Shown here piece by piece: positions 1 to 6,803 of a DNA stretch of 9,381 nt. Numbering within the stretch: the first letter of the stretch is position 1; the number at the start of each line of letters is the position of its first letter. The position numbers and the translations under genes were made by a program. Source of the stretch: Smithella sp. (GTDB lineage: Bacteria; Desulfobacterota; Syntrophia; Syntrophales; Smithellaceae). The DNA lies in assembly GCA_012797505.1 (NCBI GenBank), contig JAAZOZ010000036.1:1-9381 (forward strand). The letters run 5' to 3'. The notes under the pieces are model-generated. The model was given only the letters and a program-made list of their open reading frames with translations. It had not been told where the DNA came from and ran no database searches.

Positions 1-1
1 A

Positions 2-178
2 GCGATGAGAGATCTTCAAGAGGTAAGAGCTATCCCGGTGAAGGTACGCTCTACGACCATGTGGGTTCGCACGGATATTAACGGAAATGCTCATAAGCTG
101 TTTTCTGCCATCGGCCTCAAACCACCGCCCAAGGTCCTTCGAATCACAAAAAGCGAAAATGTAGTGGCACAAGCTTGA
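2..178 (+). CDS. C-terminal end of an IS1634-type transposase (partial)
   Basis: This is an open frame that enters from the left edge and stops with TGA at 176-178, giving the last 58 residues of a protein. The residues resemble the tail of DDE transposases of the IS1634 group (broad IS4 superfamily): a 'MRDLQEVR' start, a 'VRTDINGNAHKLFSAIGL' segment (the usual 'T.LTG.A..L..LGI' helix), then a PPPKVL stretch and a short 'NVV' tail. No catalytic residue is inside the window, so the DDE triad cannot be judged. The protein would act in cut-and-paste transposition of its own element. Family assignment rests on remembered pattern only, and the reading frame could belong to another transposase of similar build. 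Whether the element is intact is unknown because its left part lies outside. Confidence 0.6.
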   Translation, partial: AMRDLQEVRAIPVKVRSTTMWVRTDINGNAHKLFSAIGLKPPPKVLRITKSENVVAQA

Positions 179-250
179 GGTATGCCCGTAACTTGCCATT
201 TTAACTGACTATTATTTTTGCTGCTGTCAAAGTCAGGACCGCTATAAAAA
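179..250 (+). mobile_element. Probable right end of the insertion sequence
   Basis: The bases after the transposase stop are non-coding and AT-rich. The stretch 'GCTGCTGTCAAAGTCAGGACC' at about 221-241 resembles the kind of terminal repeat carried by IS1634-type elements, so the element may end there. The matching left repeat and the target-site duplication lie outside the window, so the boundary is an inference. The rest of the gap, up to 325, shows nothing I can name. Confidence 0.3.
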
Positions 251-325
251 TCTTATCCGCAATCCTGCGCTAAGTTTTTTAACACATCAGTTTATGTTTA
301 ATATTTTACTCCTGGCCTTTGATCA

Positions 326-1165
326 CTATCCCAGTTCAAAGCTGGTCACGCCGAAGATTCTTTCCAGCGGCAGGGAAGGGACCGCGCCGGAATACATGCG
401 GGCGGTTTCGAAAACACTCTGCATGTTGTGGCGGCGAACCAGCGAACCGGCGGCCGCATTGGGTTCGGGGATATCCAGGAAAAATTCTTCGCCGGGGATC
501 CGGCCGGTCAGGGCCAGGAATAAGGTTTCGGCAATCTCTTCCCGGTCGGCAAACAGCGGGCCGATTTTATAGCCCCGGCGGCACTTGCGAATTACGCCGT
601 ATCCGGCCAGTTTTCCATTGTCCTCGCAGCCCAGCGCCGTCGCTTCCGGCTGGTTGATCCAGTGTTGCAGAAAAACGGGGCGTTCGGCCGGAAACATGGC
701 GCGGTCGTAAACGACCAGGTCGCCGAAAGGGATTTTCCGCAGGTCGATGATTTCAGGCGCTTGGCCAGCTTTGGAGGACGCCTTTCCGCGATAGCGGATA
801 TTGCGGTAAGCCAGACGGAAACCCAGTTGTCTGTAGGTTTCCTGCTGAGCGACAACGGCGTCGTTGCCCATGCTGCGGCTGCCGGCATAGGCGGATGCTG
901 TCCGGACCAGTTCATGCCCGATTCCCAGGTTGCGGAATTGGGGCAGGACAATATAAAACCCCGCAAAGCCGAAATGTTCGTCATAGGCCACTGCGGAAAG
1001 ACATCCGGCCGGCTGTCCGTCCGCTTCGGCCAGGAAAAACCCCTGGGGATCGGCCGCGTAAAAACATTCCGCGTCATGCAGGCCGGGATTCCAGCCCTCT
1101 GCGGCGGCCCATTCAATTGCCAGGGAAACCTCCTTCGGGGTCATATTGCGAACCGTTATGCGCAT
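326..1165 (-). CDS. GNAT-family N-acetyltransferase with C-terminal extension domain
   Basis: This 279-residue cytoplasmic protein should transfer an acetyl group from acetyl-CoA to an unidentified amine. The N-terminal half (about 1-125) is a GNAT fold: 'AIEWAAAEGWNPGLHDAECF', then 'FFLAEADGQPAGCLSAVAYDEHFGFAGFYIVLPQFRNLGIGHELV', where residues 76-86 form the acetyl-CoA pyrophosphate-binding motif A (Q/R-x-x-G-x-G). 'YRQLGFRLAYRN' (111-122) is the usual end of the domain. The C-terminal half (about 140-279) includes 'GKLAGYGVIRKCRRGYKIGPLFAD' and an 'ERIFGVTSFELG' tail, the layout of two-domain GNAT proteins with an Acetyltransf_18-like extension. I chose the ATG at 1165 because GGAGG lies 7 bases upstream; a GTG at 1225 in frame lacks this. 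It stands alone, divergent from the plus-strand cluster. The substrate is unknown. Confidence 0.85.
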   Translation of the reverse strand: MRITVRNMTPKEVSLAIEWAAAEGWNPGLHDAECFYAADPQGFFLAEADGQPAGCLSAVAYDEHFGFAGFYIVLPQFRNLGIGHELVRTASAYAGSRSMGNDAVVAQQETYRQLGFRLAYRNIRYRGKASSKAGQAPEIIDLRKIPFGDLVVYDRAMFPAERPVFLQHWINQPEATALGCEDNGKLAGYGVIRKCRRGYKIGPLFADREEIAETLFLALTGRIPGEEFFLDIPEPNAAAGSLVRRHNMQSVFETARMYSGAVPSLPLERIFGVTSFELG

Positions 1166-1215
1166 GGATTTACCTCCGGATGAACTGCGGCTGCGGCAGC
1201 CTTCTTTGACGTTGT

Positions 1216-1244
1216 TTTCTAGCACTTCCGTCAGGCGACATCAA
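1216..1244 (-). promoter_or_regulatory. Candidate sigma-70 promoter for the GNAT gene
   Basis: On the minus strand, TTGATG (1244-1239) and TAGAAA (1221-1216) are separated by 17 bases, each matching four of six consensus positions. The distance to the GNAT start at 1165 is about 45 bases, which suits a leader with its GGAGG ribosome site. This is a pattern match only. Confidence 0.35.
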
Positions 1245-1393
1245 TTGGATAGTTGATCTTTAGGGTGAATTCTGTTACCGGATTTTCAAACAGACCCGGC
1301 GGAAGAAGCGCTTCGTTGAGCGAGCTACATTACTTCCTGCGACTTCAGGGTGGACGGCATCCTGATGCCCCGGCCATTTTTGAAGATATTTTT

Positions 1394-2347
1394 ATGAAGA
1401 AAGAAACCGGACATACGCGATTTGGCTCCGTCCTCGTCATTCCGGGAGAAGACGAATGCAGATTTCCCTTCTGCACGTCCTTGTTGATCGATGACGATGT
1501 CAGGGTTCTGGTTGATCCGGGCGCGGGCCTTTCGACGCTTGTTTCGCTGCAAAAGAAAGCGCCCGTCGATTTGGTGATCAATACCCATTATCACTTCGAC
1601 CACATTGCGTATAATTACCTTTTTGACCGGGCGCGGATTCTGCTCAATGAGCAGGAAGCCCGGTGCTTCCGGGAGAAAAAATATCTGGCGTCCCTGCTGG
1701 GCATGGAAGAGGTTTACGGTCCGGAATGGGTGGAGGGATGGATCGCCAGGATCGCCGACACGGAAACCCGACAGAGTCCTTTTTCTCCCCAGAACAGGCA
1801 CGAATGGTGGCTGTCCGCGTCCCGTGTGGACGAAGAGTACCGGTGGGGCGATGTGCTGGATTTCGGCAAAACCAAAATGCAGGTCATCGGCGCCCCCGGC
1901 CATTCAAAAGGCTTCAGTTGCCTGAATTTTCCCGATCTCGGCGTGATGTATGTGGCCGACATCGACCTTTCGTCTTTCGGTCCGTGGTACGCCGGCTCCG
2001 ACGGCGACATCGATCTCTTTCTCTCCTCGTGTGAAGCCGTCCGGGCGGTGGATTGCGACCATTTCATCACTGGTCATGAAAGAGGGGTTTTAAACAGAAA
2101 AGACTTTCTGGACGGACTGGACAGATTTATCGCCGTCATTGACGAGCGCGACAGGAAGATTCTCTCCGTCCTGCAAAAGCCTTTGTCGCTCACGGAGATT
2201 GCCGAACGGGGACTCATTTACGGCCGCAAATACCACGTCGATGCCTGGATCTACATGTGGGAATTCATCATGATCAGAAAGCATGTTCAGAGAATGGTCG
2301 GACAGGGCCGGATTTTGGATTTAGGTGATCAATTGATCGCGGCCTGA
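1394..2347 (+). CDS. Metallo-beta-lactamase-fold hydrolase
   Basis: A 317-residue cytoplasmic metal-dependent hydrolase. The zinc-binding motif is HYHFDH at residues 65-70 (H65, H67, D69, H70), preceded by 'VLVDPGAGLSTL' and 'VDLVINT'. Further ligands fit H170 in 'APGHSKG', D189 in 'YVADID' and H228 in 'FITGHERG'. Residues about 251-308 ('ILSVLQKPLSLTEIAERGLIYGRK...MIRKHVQRMVGQGRI') form a helical C-terminal domain resembling the winged helix found in LACTB2-like hydrolases. The family includes thioesterases, glyoxalase II-like enzymes and nucleases, so the substrate cannot be read from sequence. The start is uncertain: the frame is open from a TTG at 1253, but the family's N-terminal strand ('FGSVLVIPG') begins right after the ATG at 1394, which has only a weak GAAG 8 bases upstream. 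It leads a cluster with the permease, whose start is 25 bases past the stop. Confidence 0.85.
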   Translation: MKKETGHTRFGSVLVIPGEDECRFPFCTSLLIDDDVRVLVDPGAGLSTLVSLQKKAPVDLVINTHYHFDHIAYNYLFDRARILLNEQEARCFREKKYLASLLGMEEVYGPEWVEGWIARIADTETRQSPFSPQNRHEWWLSASRVDEEYRWGDVLDFGKTKMQVIGAPGHSKGFSCLNFPDLGVMYVADIDLSSFGPWYAGSDGDIDLFLSSCEAVRAVDCDHFITGHERGVLNRKDFLDGLDRFIAVIDERDRKILSVLQKPLSLTEIAERGLIYGRKYHVDAWIYMWEFIMIRKHVQRMVGQGRILDLGDQLIAA

Positions 2348-2372
2348 CCTTTCCGGAGAAAGGAATGTCCCG

Positions 2373-3707
2373 ATGCTTGAATTCGCCAGACCCCAAGAGA
2401 CGCTTTCCGTGGTGGATGCGGCGGCCATTGTCGTGGGCATGGTGCTGGGCGTGGGCATTTTCAAGACCCCGTCCATTGTGGCCGCCAGCGCCGAAAGCGA
2501 AGGGATGCTGATGCTCTTGTGGCTTGCGGGCGGGCTGGCTTCGGTGGTCGGCGCCCTGTGCTACGCGGAGCTGATGTCCTCCTGTCCGCACGCCGGGGGA
2601 GATTACCACTATCTCGCCAGAGCGTTCGGTTTTCCTCCCGCTTTTCTCTACGCCTGGGCGCGCCTGGCCGTCATCCAGACCGGCGCTATCGCGATGGTGG
2701 CGTTTCTCGCCGGCGACTATGCCTCGGAAATTTTCCGTCTGGGTCCTCTGTCCTCCTCGCTGTACGCCGCGCTGTTCATTGTTTTTCTCACGGCTGTCAA
2801 TATCGCGGGCATCCGGCAGGGCAAGGTGACGCAGATGCTGCTTGCCGCGGGAATCCTCTTCGGATTGCTGGTCGTGTCGGCCGCGGGAATTCTGGCTGAC
2901 GGACCGCGAGCGCCTGTTTCCTCCGGCGGAATCGTTCCGGGACGGCAGGCGCTGGGCACGGCCATGATCTTCGTGCTGCTGACTTACGGCGGCTGGAACG
3001 AGGCGTCGTTTCTTTCCGCCGAAGTGCGGCAGGGCCCGCACAATCCGCTGAAGGTCCTGCTTTTCAGCATTGGAACGGTTACGGCCGTTTATCTGCTCGT
3101 CAACGTCGCTCTTTTAAACAGCCTGGGCCTGTCCGGCATGGTTTCCTCCAAAGCGGTGATGGCGGACATGATGCGAGGCCTGCTGGGCGCGTCCGCCGGC
3201 GCTGTCGTCAGCCTGCTGATTCTGCTGGCGGCCGTCAGCACGATGAATGCGTCCATCATGACCGGCGCGAGAACCGCTTACGCGCTGGGTCGGGATTTTC
3301 CGGTGCTGGGGATTCTGGGGCGATGGCAGGGAAGGAGGCAAACACCGGTCAACGCCCTCCTCGTTCAGGGGGGCGTTGCGTTGGCTCTTGTCGCGCTGGG
3401 AACGGGCGCGCATGACGGGTTCGTCATGATGGTGGAATACTCGGCCCCCGTGTTCTGGCTGTTTTTCCTGATGGTCGGTGTTTCCGTCTTCTTGCTGAGG
3501 CGCAGATATCCGGATTTGCCCCGGCCTTTTCGCGTGCCGCTGTATCCGTTGACGCCCCTGGTGTTTATCGCCATATGCGCCTTCATGCTGTACGCAAGTC
3601 TGGCCTATACCGGCCGCGGCGCCTGGGTGGGCGTTTGCGTGCTGCTTTCGGGAATCCCACTTTGGGTTTGGCAGAAGCAAAGACGGACGGCGGACAAATA
3701 TTCATAA
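2373..3707 (+). CDS. APC-superfamily amino-acid permease
   Basis: A 444-residue inner-membrane transporter with about 12 hydrophobic segments, the usual length and count for the amino acid-polyamine-organocation superfamily. The first membrane helix carries 'VVGMVLGVGIFKTPS' (residues 20-34), the glycine-rich unwound part that binds the substrate amino group in this family. 'CYAELMSSCPHAGGDYHYL' follows helix 2 and matches the conserved 'AEL....P.aGG.Y.Y' loop. 'LTYGGWNEASFLSAEVR' is the helix 6 region. 'ARTAYALGRD' and 'PDLPRPFRVPLYPLTP' are also family hallmarks. It probably imports or exchanges an amino acid, but which one is not visible. A GGAGAAAGGA stretch lies upstream of the ATG. It sits between the hydrolase and the isoaspartate methyltransferase and is likely co-transcribed with both. 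Confidence 0.88.
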   Translation: MLEFARPQETLSVVDAAAIVVGMVLGVGIFKTPSIVAASAESEGMLMLLWLAGGLASVVGALCYAELMSSCPHAGGDYHYLARAFGFPPAFLYAWARLAVIQTGAIAMVAFLAGDYASEIFRLGPLSSSLYAALFIVFLTAVNIAGIRQGKVTQMLLAAGILFGLLVVSAAGILADGPRAPVSSGGIVPGRQALGTAMIFVLLTYGGWNEASFLSAEVRQGPHNPLKVLLFSIGTVTAVYLLVNVALLNSLGLSGMVSSKAVMADMMRGLLGASAGAVVSLLILLAAVSTMNASIMTGARTAYALGRDFPVLGILGRWQGRRQTPVNALLVQGGVALALVALGTGAHDGFVMMVEYSAPVFWLFFLMVGVSVFLLRRRYPDLPRPFRVPLYPLTPLVFIAICAFMLYASLAYTGRGAWVGVCVLLSGIPLWVWQKQRRTADKYS

Positions 3708-3741
3708 AACCAAAATGATCAAACCATTGAGGGGAAGAAAA

Positions 3742-4533
3742 ATGCAAAGAAGTCTTGATAAAGGCGGCTCCGGAACCCCGGTGGATTCGGGCTTCCGCGT
3801 TTCGTGCCTGCCGGGAAAACCGGTTTTGGTTTTTATCCTGGTCTTCTGCTGCCTCTTTCTTCCCGTATGGAGTCCGGCGGCGGATACGACGGAAGCAGAG
3901 TACGCCGCTCAAAGAGAGAACATGGTTGCCCGGCAAATCGAGGACAGGGGGATTTCCGATTCCGGAGTCCTGCGGGCCATGCGCGCTGTCAAGCGGCATG
4001 AGTTTGTTCCGGAAAGCCTGCGCGGTGGAGCCTACGCAGACCACCCCCTGCCGATTGGGGAGGGGCAGACCATTTCTCAGCCCTACATTGTTGCTTTGAT
4101 GACGGAAGCGATTCGGCCGAAGCCCCACATGAAAGTGCTGGAAATCGGGACAGGTTCCGGCTACCAGGCCGCGGTTCTGGCCGAGCTCTGCAAGAGTGTT
4201 TATTCCATTGAGATTGTCGAGTCGCTGGGCAGAAGAGCCGCAAAGCTCCTCTCCGGTCGCTACAGGAATGTTCATGTCCGGATCGGTGACGGGTACCAGG
4301 GATGGCGTGAGGAGGCGCCCTTTGATGCGATCCTCGTCACCTGCGCCCCGACAAAGGTTCCCCGCCCGCTGGAAGAACAGCTCCGGGAGGGCGGCCGGAT
4401 GGTGATTCCCGTCGGAGAATCCCGGGTGCAGGAACTGGTCGTGCTGACCAAAAGGAACGGCCGCCTTGAACGACAGGAGATTATTCCGGTCCGCTTTGTG
4501 CCCATGGTGGACGCAAAGGGCCGGAAATATTGA
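3742..4533 (+). CDS. pcm: Protein-L-isoaspartate O-methyltransferase with N-terminal signal/anchor
   Basis: This enzyme methylates abnormal L-isoaspartyl residues in damaged proteins using S-adenosylmethionine, starting their repair. Residues about 54-263 cover the whole family domain: 'RENMVARQIEDRGI', 'AVKRHEFVPE', 'GEGQTISQPYIVALM' (107-120), the SAM-binding motif 'VLEIGTGSGYQ' (132-142), 'YSIEIVE', 'DAILVTCAPTKVP', 'GGRMVIPVG' and 'VRFVPMV' (250-256). The domain is preceded by about 50 extra residues with a hydrophobic core at 28-43 ('VLVFILVFCCLFLPVW') and a possible signal-peptidase site 'SPA-AD' near 46. Typical cytosolic homologues are about 210 residues and lack this. The ATG at 3742 was chosen for GAGGGG 7 bases upstream; an in-frame ATG at 3715 has none. 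The gene starts 34 bases after the permease and converges with the small gene at 4552, only 18 bases away. Confidence 0.92.
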   Translation: MQRSLDKGGSGTPVDSGFRVSCLPGKPVLVFILVFCCLFLPVWSPAADTTEAEYAAQRENMVARQIEDRGISDSGVLRAMRAVKRHEFVPESLRGGAYADHPLPIGEGQTISQPYIVALMTEAIRPKPHMKVLEIGTGSGYQAAVLAELCKSVYSIEIVESLGRRAAKLLSGRYRNVHVRIGDGYQGWREEAPFDAILVTCAPTKVPRPLEEQLREGGRMVIPVGESRVQELVVLTKRNGRLERQEIIPVRFVPMVDAKGRKY

Positions 4534-4551
4534 TCCAATCCGCCTGCCGGT

Positions 4552-4827
4552 TCAACGCATATTGATGGTGTGGAGCTTCAGGAGAAATTCCTTGAATTTG
4601 TCTTTCGTCGTCTCTTTGATGGATTCGAGCCGGACGACCACGGCCTTGTTGTAAAACGTGTATCCGTTTTCGATGATTTCGGGATCGTTGTCGTCGTCGA
4701 TGAAACGCTCCATGAACTTCATGATGTATTTTCTCGCCTCTGCTTCATCTTTGGCGGTCACCAGATAATGATGAATCTCGGGATCTCCATCCGTCGTTTC
4801 GCTGATTTTTGCCCTGTAGTCAGGCAT
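4552..4827 (-). CDS. Conserved-looking small protein of unknown function
   Basis: I do not recognise this 91-residue protein. It looks soluble, with no signal peptide or membrane segment. The sequence alternates likely strands and helices: 'YRAKISET' (strand), 'IHHYLVTAKDEAEARKYIMKFMERFI' (strand then long helix), an acidic patch 'DDDNDPEIIENG' (44-55), 'YTFYNKAVVVRLESIKE' (strand) and a lysine-rich C-terminal helix 'KDKFKEFLLKLHTINMR'. That order suggests a small alpha/beta sandwich and possibly a binding protein. The ATG at 4827 has GGAGAAGG just upstream and is much better than an in-frame start at 4878. It lies 181 bases beyond the end of the acyl-CoA enzyme gene on the same strand and has a candidate promoter of its own. 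The good ribosome site and sensible composition support a real gene. Confidence 0.7.
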   Translation of the reverse strand: MPDYRAKISETTDGDPEIHHYLVTAKDEAEARKYIMKFMERFIDDDNDPEIIENGYTFYNKAVVVRLESIKETTKDKFKEFLLKLHTINMR

Positions 4828-4866
4828 ATCATCCTTCTCCTTTTTTTTATGAATGCTGCCGGCCGG

Positions 4867-4895
4867 TATATACTCCATTCATTTGCCGAAGGCAA
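4867..4895 (-). promoter_or_regulatory. Candidate promoter for the 91-residue protein
   Basis: On the minus strand TTGCCT (4895-4890) and TATATA (4872-4867) are 17 bases apart, each with four of six consensus matches. The -10 box is about 40 bases before the start codon at 4827. It would let the small gene be expressed apart from the upstream acyl-CoA enzyme gene. Confidence 0.4.
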
Positions 4896-4975
4896 CGGTT
4901 CCGTTGGGCAGCCTGTAAAAATTTTTCCACATCGGGAATACCCGTGATTGCAATTCGGCTCCGGCGAGGAACGTG

Positions 4976-4993
4976 GATGCCCGCCGGGGCATC
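4976..4993 (-). repeat. Perfect inverted repeat downstream of the acyl-CoA enzyme gene
   Basis: GATGCCC and GGGCATC form a perfect 7-base-pair stem with a 4-base loop, 15 bases past the stop codon of the gene ending at 5009. No U-tract follows it on the minus strand (next bases are CACGTTCC), so it is not a classic intrinsic terminator. It may protect the 3' end of the transcript or mark a Rho-dependent stop. Confidence 0.5.
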
Positions 4994-5008
4994 GAAAAAC
5001 GATTCCGG

Positions 5009-5776
5009 TTATTTCGTCTTCAAATTGCGGAAATTCGGTTTGCGCTTTTCCATGAAGGCCATCATGGCTTCGATGCTGGCCGGACCGCCGGCGAGCCGGT
5101 CCATCGCTTCCCGCTCGACTTCTAAGGCCGCCTCGATGCCCGTCCGATGGGCGGTTTTGAGGCATCTTTTTGTTTCCATGAGGGAACTCAGAGGCAGTTG
5201 CGCAATCTCCGCGGCTTTTGCCATCGCGCCGGGAAGAAGCTCGTCATCCGTGAACTTGCGGGAAGCGATTCCTGTTGCCAGGGCCTTGTCGGCGTCAATC
5301 CATTCCGTGGTAAACAGCAGCTCCGCCGCGCGCTGAGGTCCAATCCGCATCTGCAGCATGTAGCTGCTGGCGAACTCCGGCGCCATTCCCAGGCTGTTGA
5401 AGGGCAGGCGCATCCGCAGGCTTTCACCGACGTAGAGGACATCGGTGTGGAACAGTATCGTCGCGCCGCCCCCGACGGCAACCCCTTTGGCCGCGGCGAC
5501 CAGCGGTTTGTCAAAGTCCACGACCGCGCGTTCCGTGATGCGGTAGCTGTGCGCCTTGCCGGAAACGGCGTAATCCTTCAGATCCTGTCCGGCCGAAAAA
5601 TCACTGCCAGCGCCGGTGATGACCACCACGGTTACGTCGTCATTGATGCGAGCCGCATCCAGTTCCGCGGCAAAAGATTCCCACAGCTCCTTGTTGAATG
5701 AGTTTTTGCTCTCCGGGCGGTTCAATGTCAAAAGCAGAACGCCGTCTTTTAATTCCTTTAATACCGTGTCGCTCAT
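5009..5776 (-). CDS. Enoyl-CoA hydratase/isomerase family protein, isomerase-like
   Basis: A 255-residue crotonase-fold enzyme acting on acyl-CoA thioesters, probably in fatty or aromatic acid breakdown. The oxyanion-hole and CoA-binding parts are present: 'LNRPESKNSFN' (18-28), 'GAGSDFSAGQDL' (55-66) and 'KGVAVGGGATILFHTDVLY' (97-115). Residues 121-138 read 'RMRLPFNSLGMAPEFASS'. In true hydratases the first catalytic Glu falls where this protein has F126 ('LPF'). Glu134 in 'APE' followed by 'SS' matches the catalytic Glu of delta3,delta2-enoyl-CoA isomerases (ECI2/PaaG-like). I therefore favour double-bond isomerisation over hydration, by inference. It ends in 'AFMEKRKPNF', a common family tail. 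The ATG at 5776 has AGAGGG about 7 bases upstream. It follows the nitroreductase gene by 138 bases on the same strand. Confidence 0.85.
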   Translation of the reverse strand: MSDTVLKELKDGVLLLTLNRPESKNSFNKELWESFAAELDAARINDDVTVVVITGAGSDFSAGQDLKDYAVSGKAHSYRITERAVVDFDKPLVAAAKGVAVGGGATILFHTDVLYVGESLRMRLPFNSLGMAPEFASSYMLQMRIGPQRAAELLFTTEWIDADKALATGIASRKFTDDELLPGAMAKAAEIAQLPLSSLMETKRCLKTAHRTGIEAALEVEREAMDRLAGGPASIEAMMAFMEKRKPNFRNLKTK

Positions 5777-5878
5777 TTTGATCCCTCTTTCCTTTGAATT
5801 TATTTTATCCGGGAGTTTTGCCCGGCAGTTGTGAAAGTTCCGGCTGTCCCTGTTCACCCGGCCGCGAAGAGCAGCGGA

Positions 5879-5895
5879 CGCCGGGGCGCCCGGCG
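5879..5895 (-). repeat. Perfect GC-rich inverted repeat between nitroreductase and acyl-CoA enzyme genes
   Basis: CGCCGGG, GCG, CCCGGCG form a 7-base-pair all-G/C stem with a 3-base loop, 19 bases after the nitroreductase stop at 5915. A second, weaker stem (CCGGG/CCCGG, 7-base loop) lies at 5809-5825 just before the next gene. No U-tract follows either on the minus strand. They may reduce read-through or stabilise the upstream message. Confidence 0.45.
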
Positions 5896-5914
5896 CAAGA
5901 CGGCAAACCTGAAA

Positions 5915-6751
5915 TCAGATTTTCTCGTACCGCACTTTCCTGCGGTTGACGGTTCGGAGATACTTCACCCTGGGATGCCCGAAGACCATCATGAAAATCA
6001 CCGATTCCCCTTCCTGGAGGCCGATTTTTTGCTTTAGTTCGGGCGACCGGTCAAACGCAAACGTTCCAAACCCCATCAGGCACGCGCCCAATCCCAGCGC
6101 GTTGATCATCAGCTCCAGATGGCCGGCGTTGAAGCATCCGTCCACCTCATTGCAGGTGCGGCTGACGATCAGAAGCGCGTTGGGCGCGCCGTGAAACAAC
6201 AGATCTCTTTGCTTTTTCTGATAAAATGAATACCAGTTGGCCCAGACGGGCTGGAAATCCAGGTATTGGGGAGGTAGCCGCATCGTTTTTTTATCCACCT
6301 GGCTGACATCCAGCTCCGCCAGCGCTTTCAGGGCGATCGGCGTAATCTCCCGCAGCGTCTCCTTCGTCAGCACGATATAGCGAAGCGTTTGCGTATTGGC
6401 GCCCGTCTGCGTATAACGGCCCATTTCCAGTATTTTAGCGATGTCCGCATCGCTCACCGGTTCGTCGGTGTACTGACGGACGCTTCTGCGGAATTTTACA
6501 AAATTCAGGAGGCGCTCCGGCGGGATCTCAAACTTCCCCGGATCGTCGTATTCGAGAACCTCGGAAGGATCGTAGTCGCCGGCGAAGCGAACAGCCTTCT
6601 GCGGGCACACCGCCTCACAGTGTCCACACTCCAGACACCATTTGCCGTGAACGGCCTTCCCGTCTTTGATGGCGATGTTGGCGGTGGGACAATCCGCCCG
6701 GCAAGTTCCGCAGCCGATGCATTGGTCCGGATGAACCTCGATGATGCTCAT
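5915..6751 (-). CDS. Ferredoxin-nitroreductase fusion protein
   Basis: A 278-residue cytoplasmic redox protein. Residues 1-55 form a two-cluster ferredoxin domain: C11-x2-C14-x2-C17-x3-C21-P and C39-x2-C42-x2-C45-x3-C49-P, each expected to hold a [4Fe-4S] cluster. From about residue 86 there is a nitroreductase-family flavin domain, with 'FRRSVRQYTDEPV' (87-99) as the FMN phosphate-binding start, 'MGRYTQTGANTQTLRYIVL' and, near the end, 'ALGLGACLMGFG' and 'MMVFGHPRVKYLRTVNRR'. Such fusions are common in anaerobes and pass electrons from the iron-sulphur clusters to FMN; the natural acceptor is usually unknown. The ATG at 6751 is preceded by GGAGGAGG. It lies upstream of the acyl-CoA isomerase-like gene on the same strand, which could hint at a shared role, but the 138-base gap makes that weak. 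Confidence 0.9.
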   Translation of the reverse strand: MSIIEVHPDQCIGCGTCRADCPTANIAIKDGKAVHGKWCLECGHCEAVCPQKAVRFAGDYDPSEVLEYDDPGKFEIPPERLLNFVKFRRSVRQYTDEPVSDADIAKILEMGRYTQTGANTQTLRYIVLTKETLREITPIALKALAELDVSQVDKKTMRLPPQYLDFQPVWANWYSFYQKKQRDLLFHGAPNALLIVSRTCNEVDGCFNAGHLELMINALGLGACLMGFGTFAFDRSPELKQKIGLQEGESVIFMMVFGHPRVKYLRTVNRRKVRYEKI

Positions 6752-6803
6752 GAACCTCCTCCGTTTCCCCGATGACTTCCGGGACGACCGTTTCTTGTGG
6801 AAG

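Noticed and set aside
1253..1393. Upstream extension of the metallo-beta-lactamase-fold protein from a TTG start
   Set aside because: The 47 extra residues resemble no part of the family, and the TTG lacks a ribosome site; more likely untranslated leader.
3776..3855. Possible lipobox around the cysteines in the methyltransferase leader
   Set aside because: The residues before the cysteines are 'LVF', and Phe at -1 does not fit a lipoprotein signal.
2274..4275. Three long minus-strand open frames (2274-3041, 3114-3680, 3583-4275)
   Set aside because: They are antisense to the permease and the methyltransferase, which have clear family motifs. Their own products are Arg/His/Gln-rich with no recognisable domain.
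4915..4927. A/T palindrome AAAAATTTTT as an intrinsic terminator
   Set aside because: There is no GC stem directly before the T-run on either strand; only a 4-bp CGGG/CCCG stem lies nearby.
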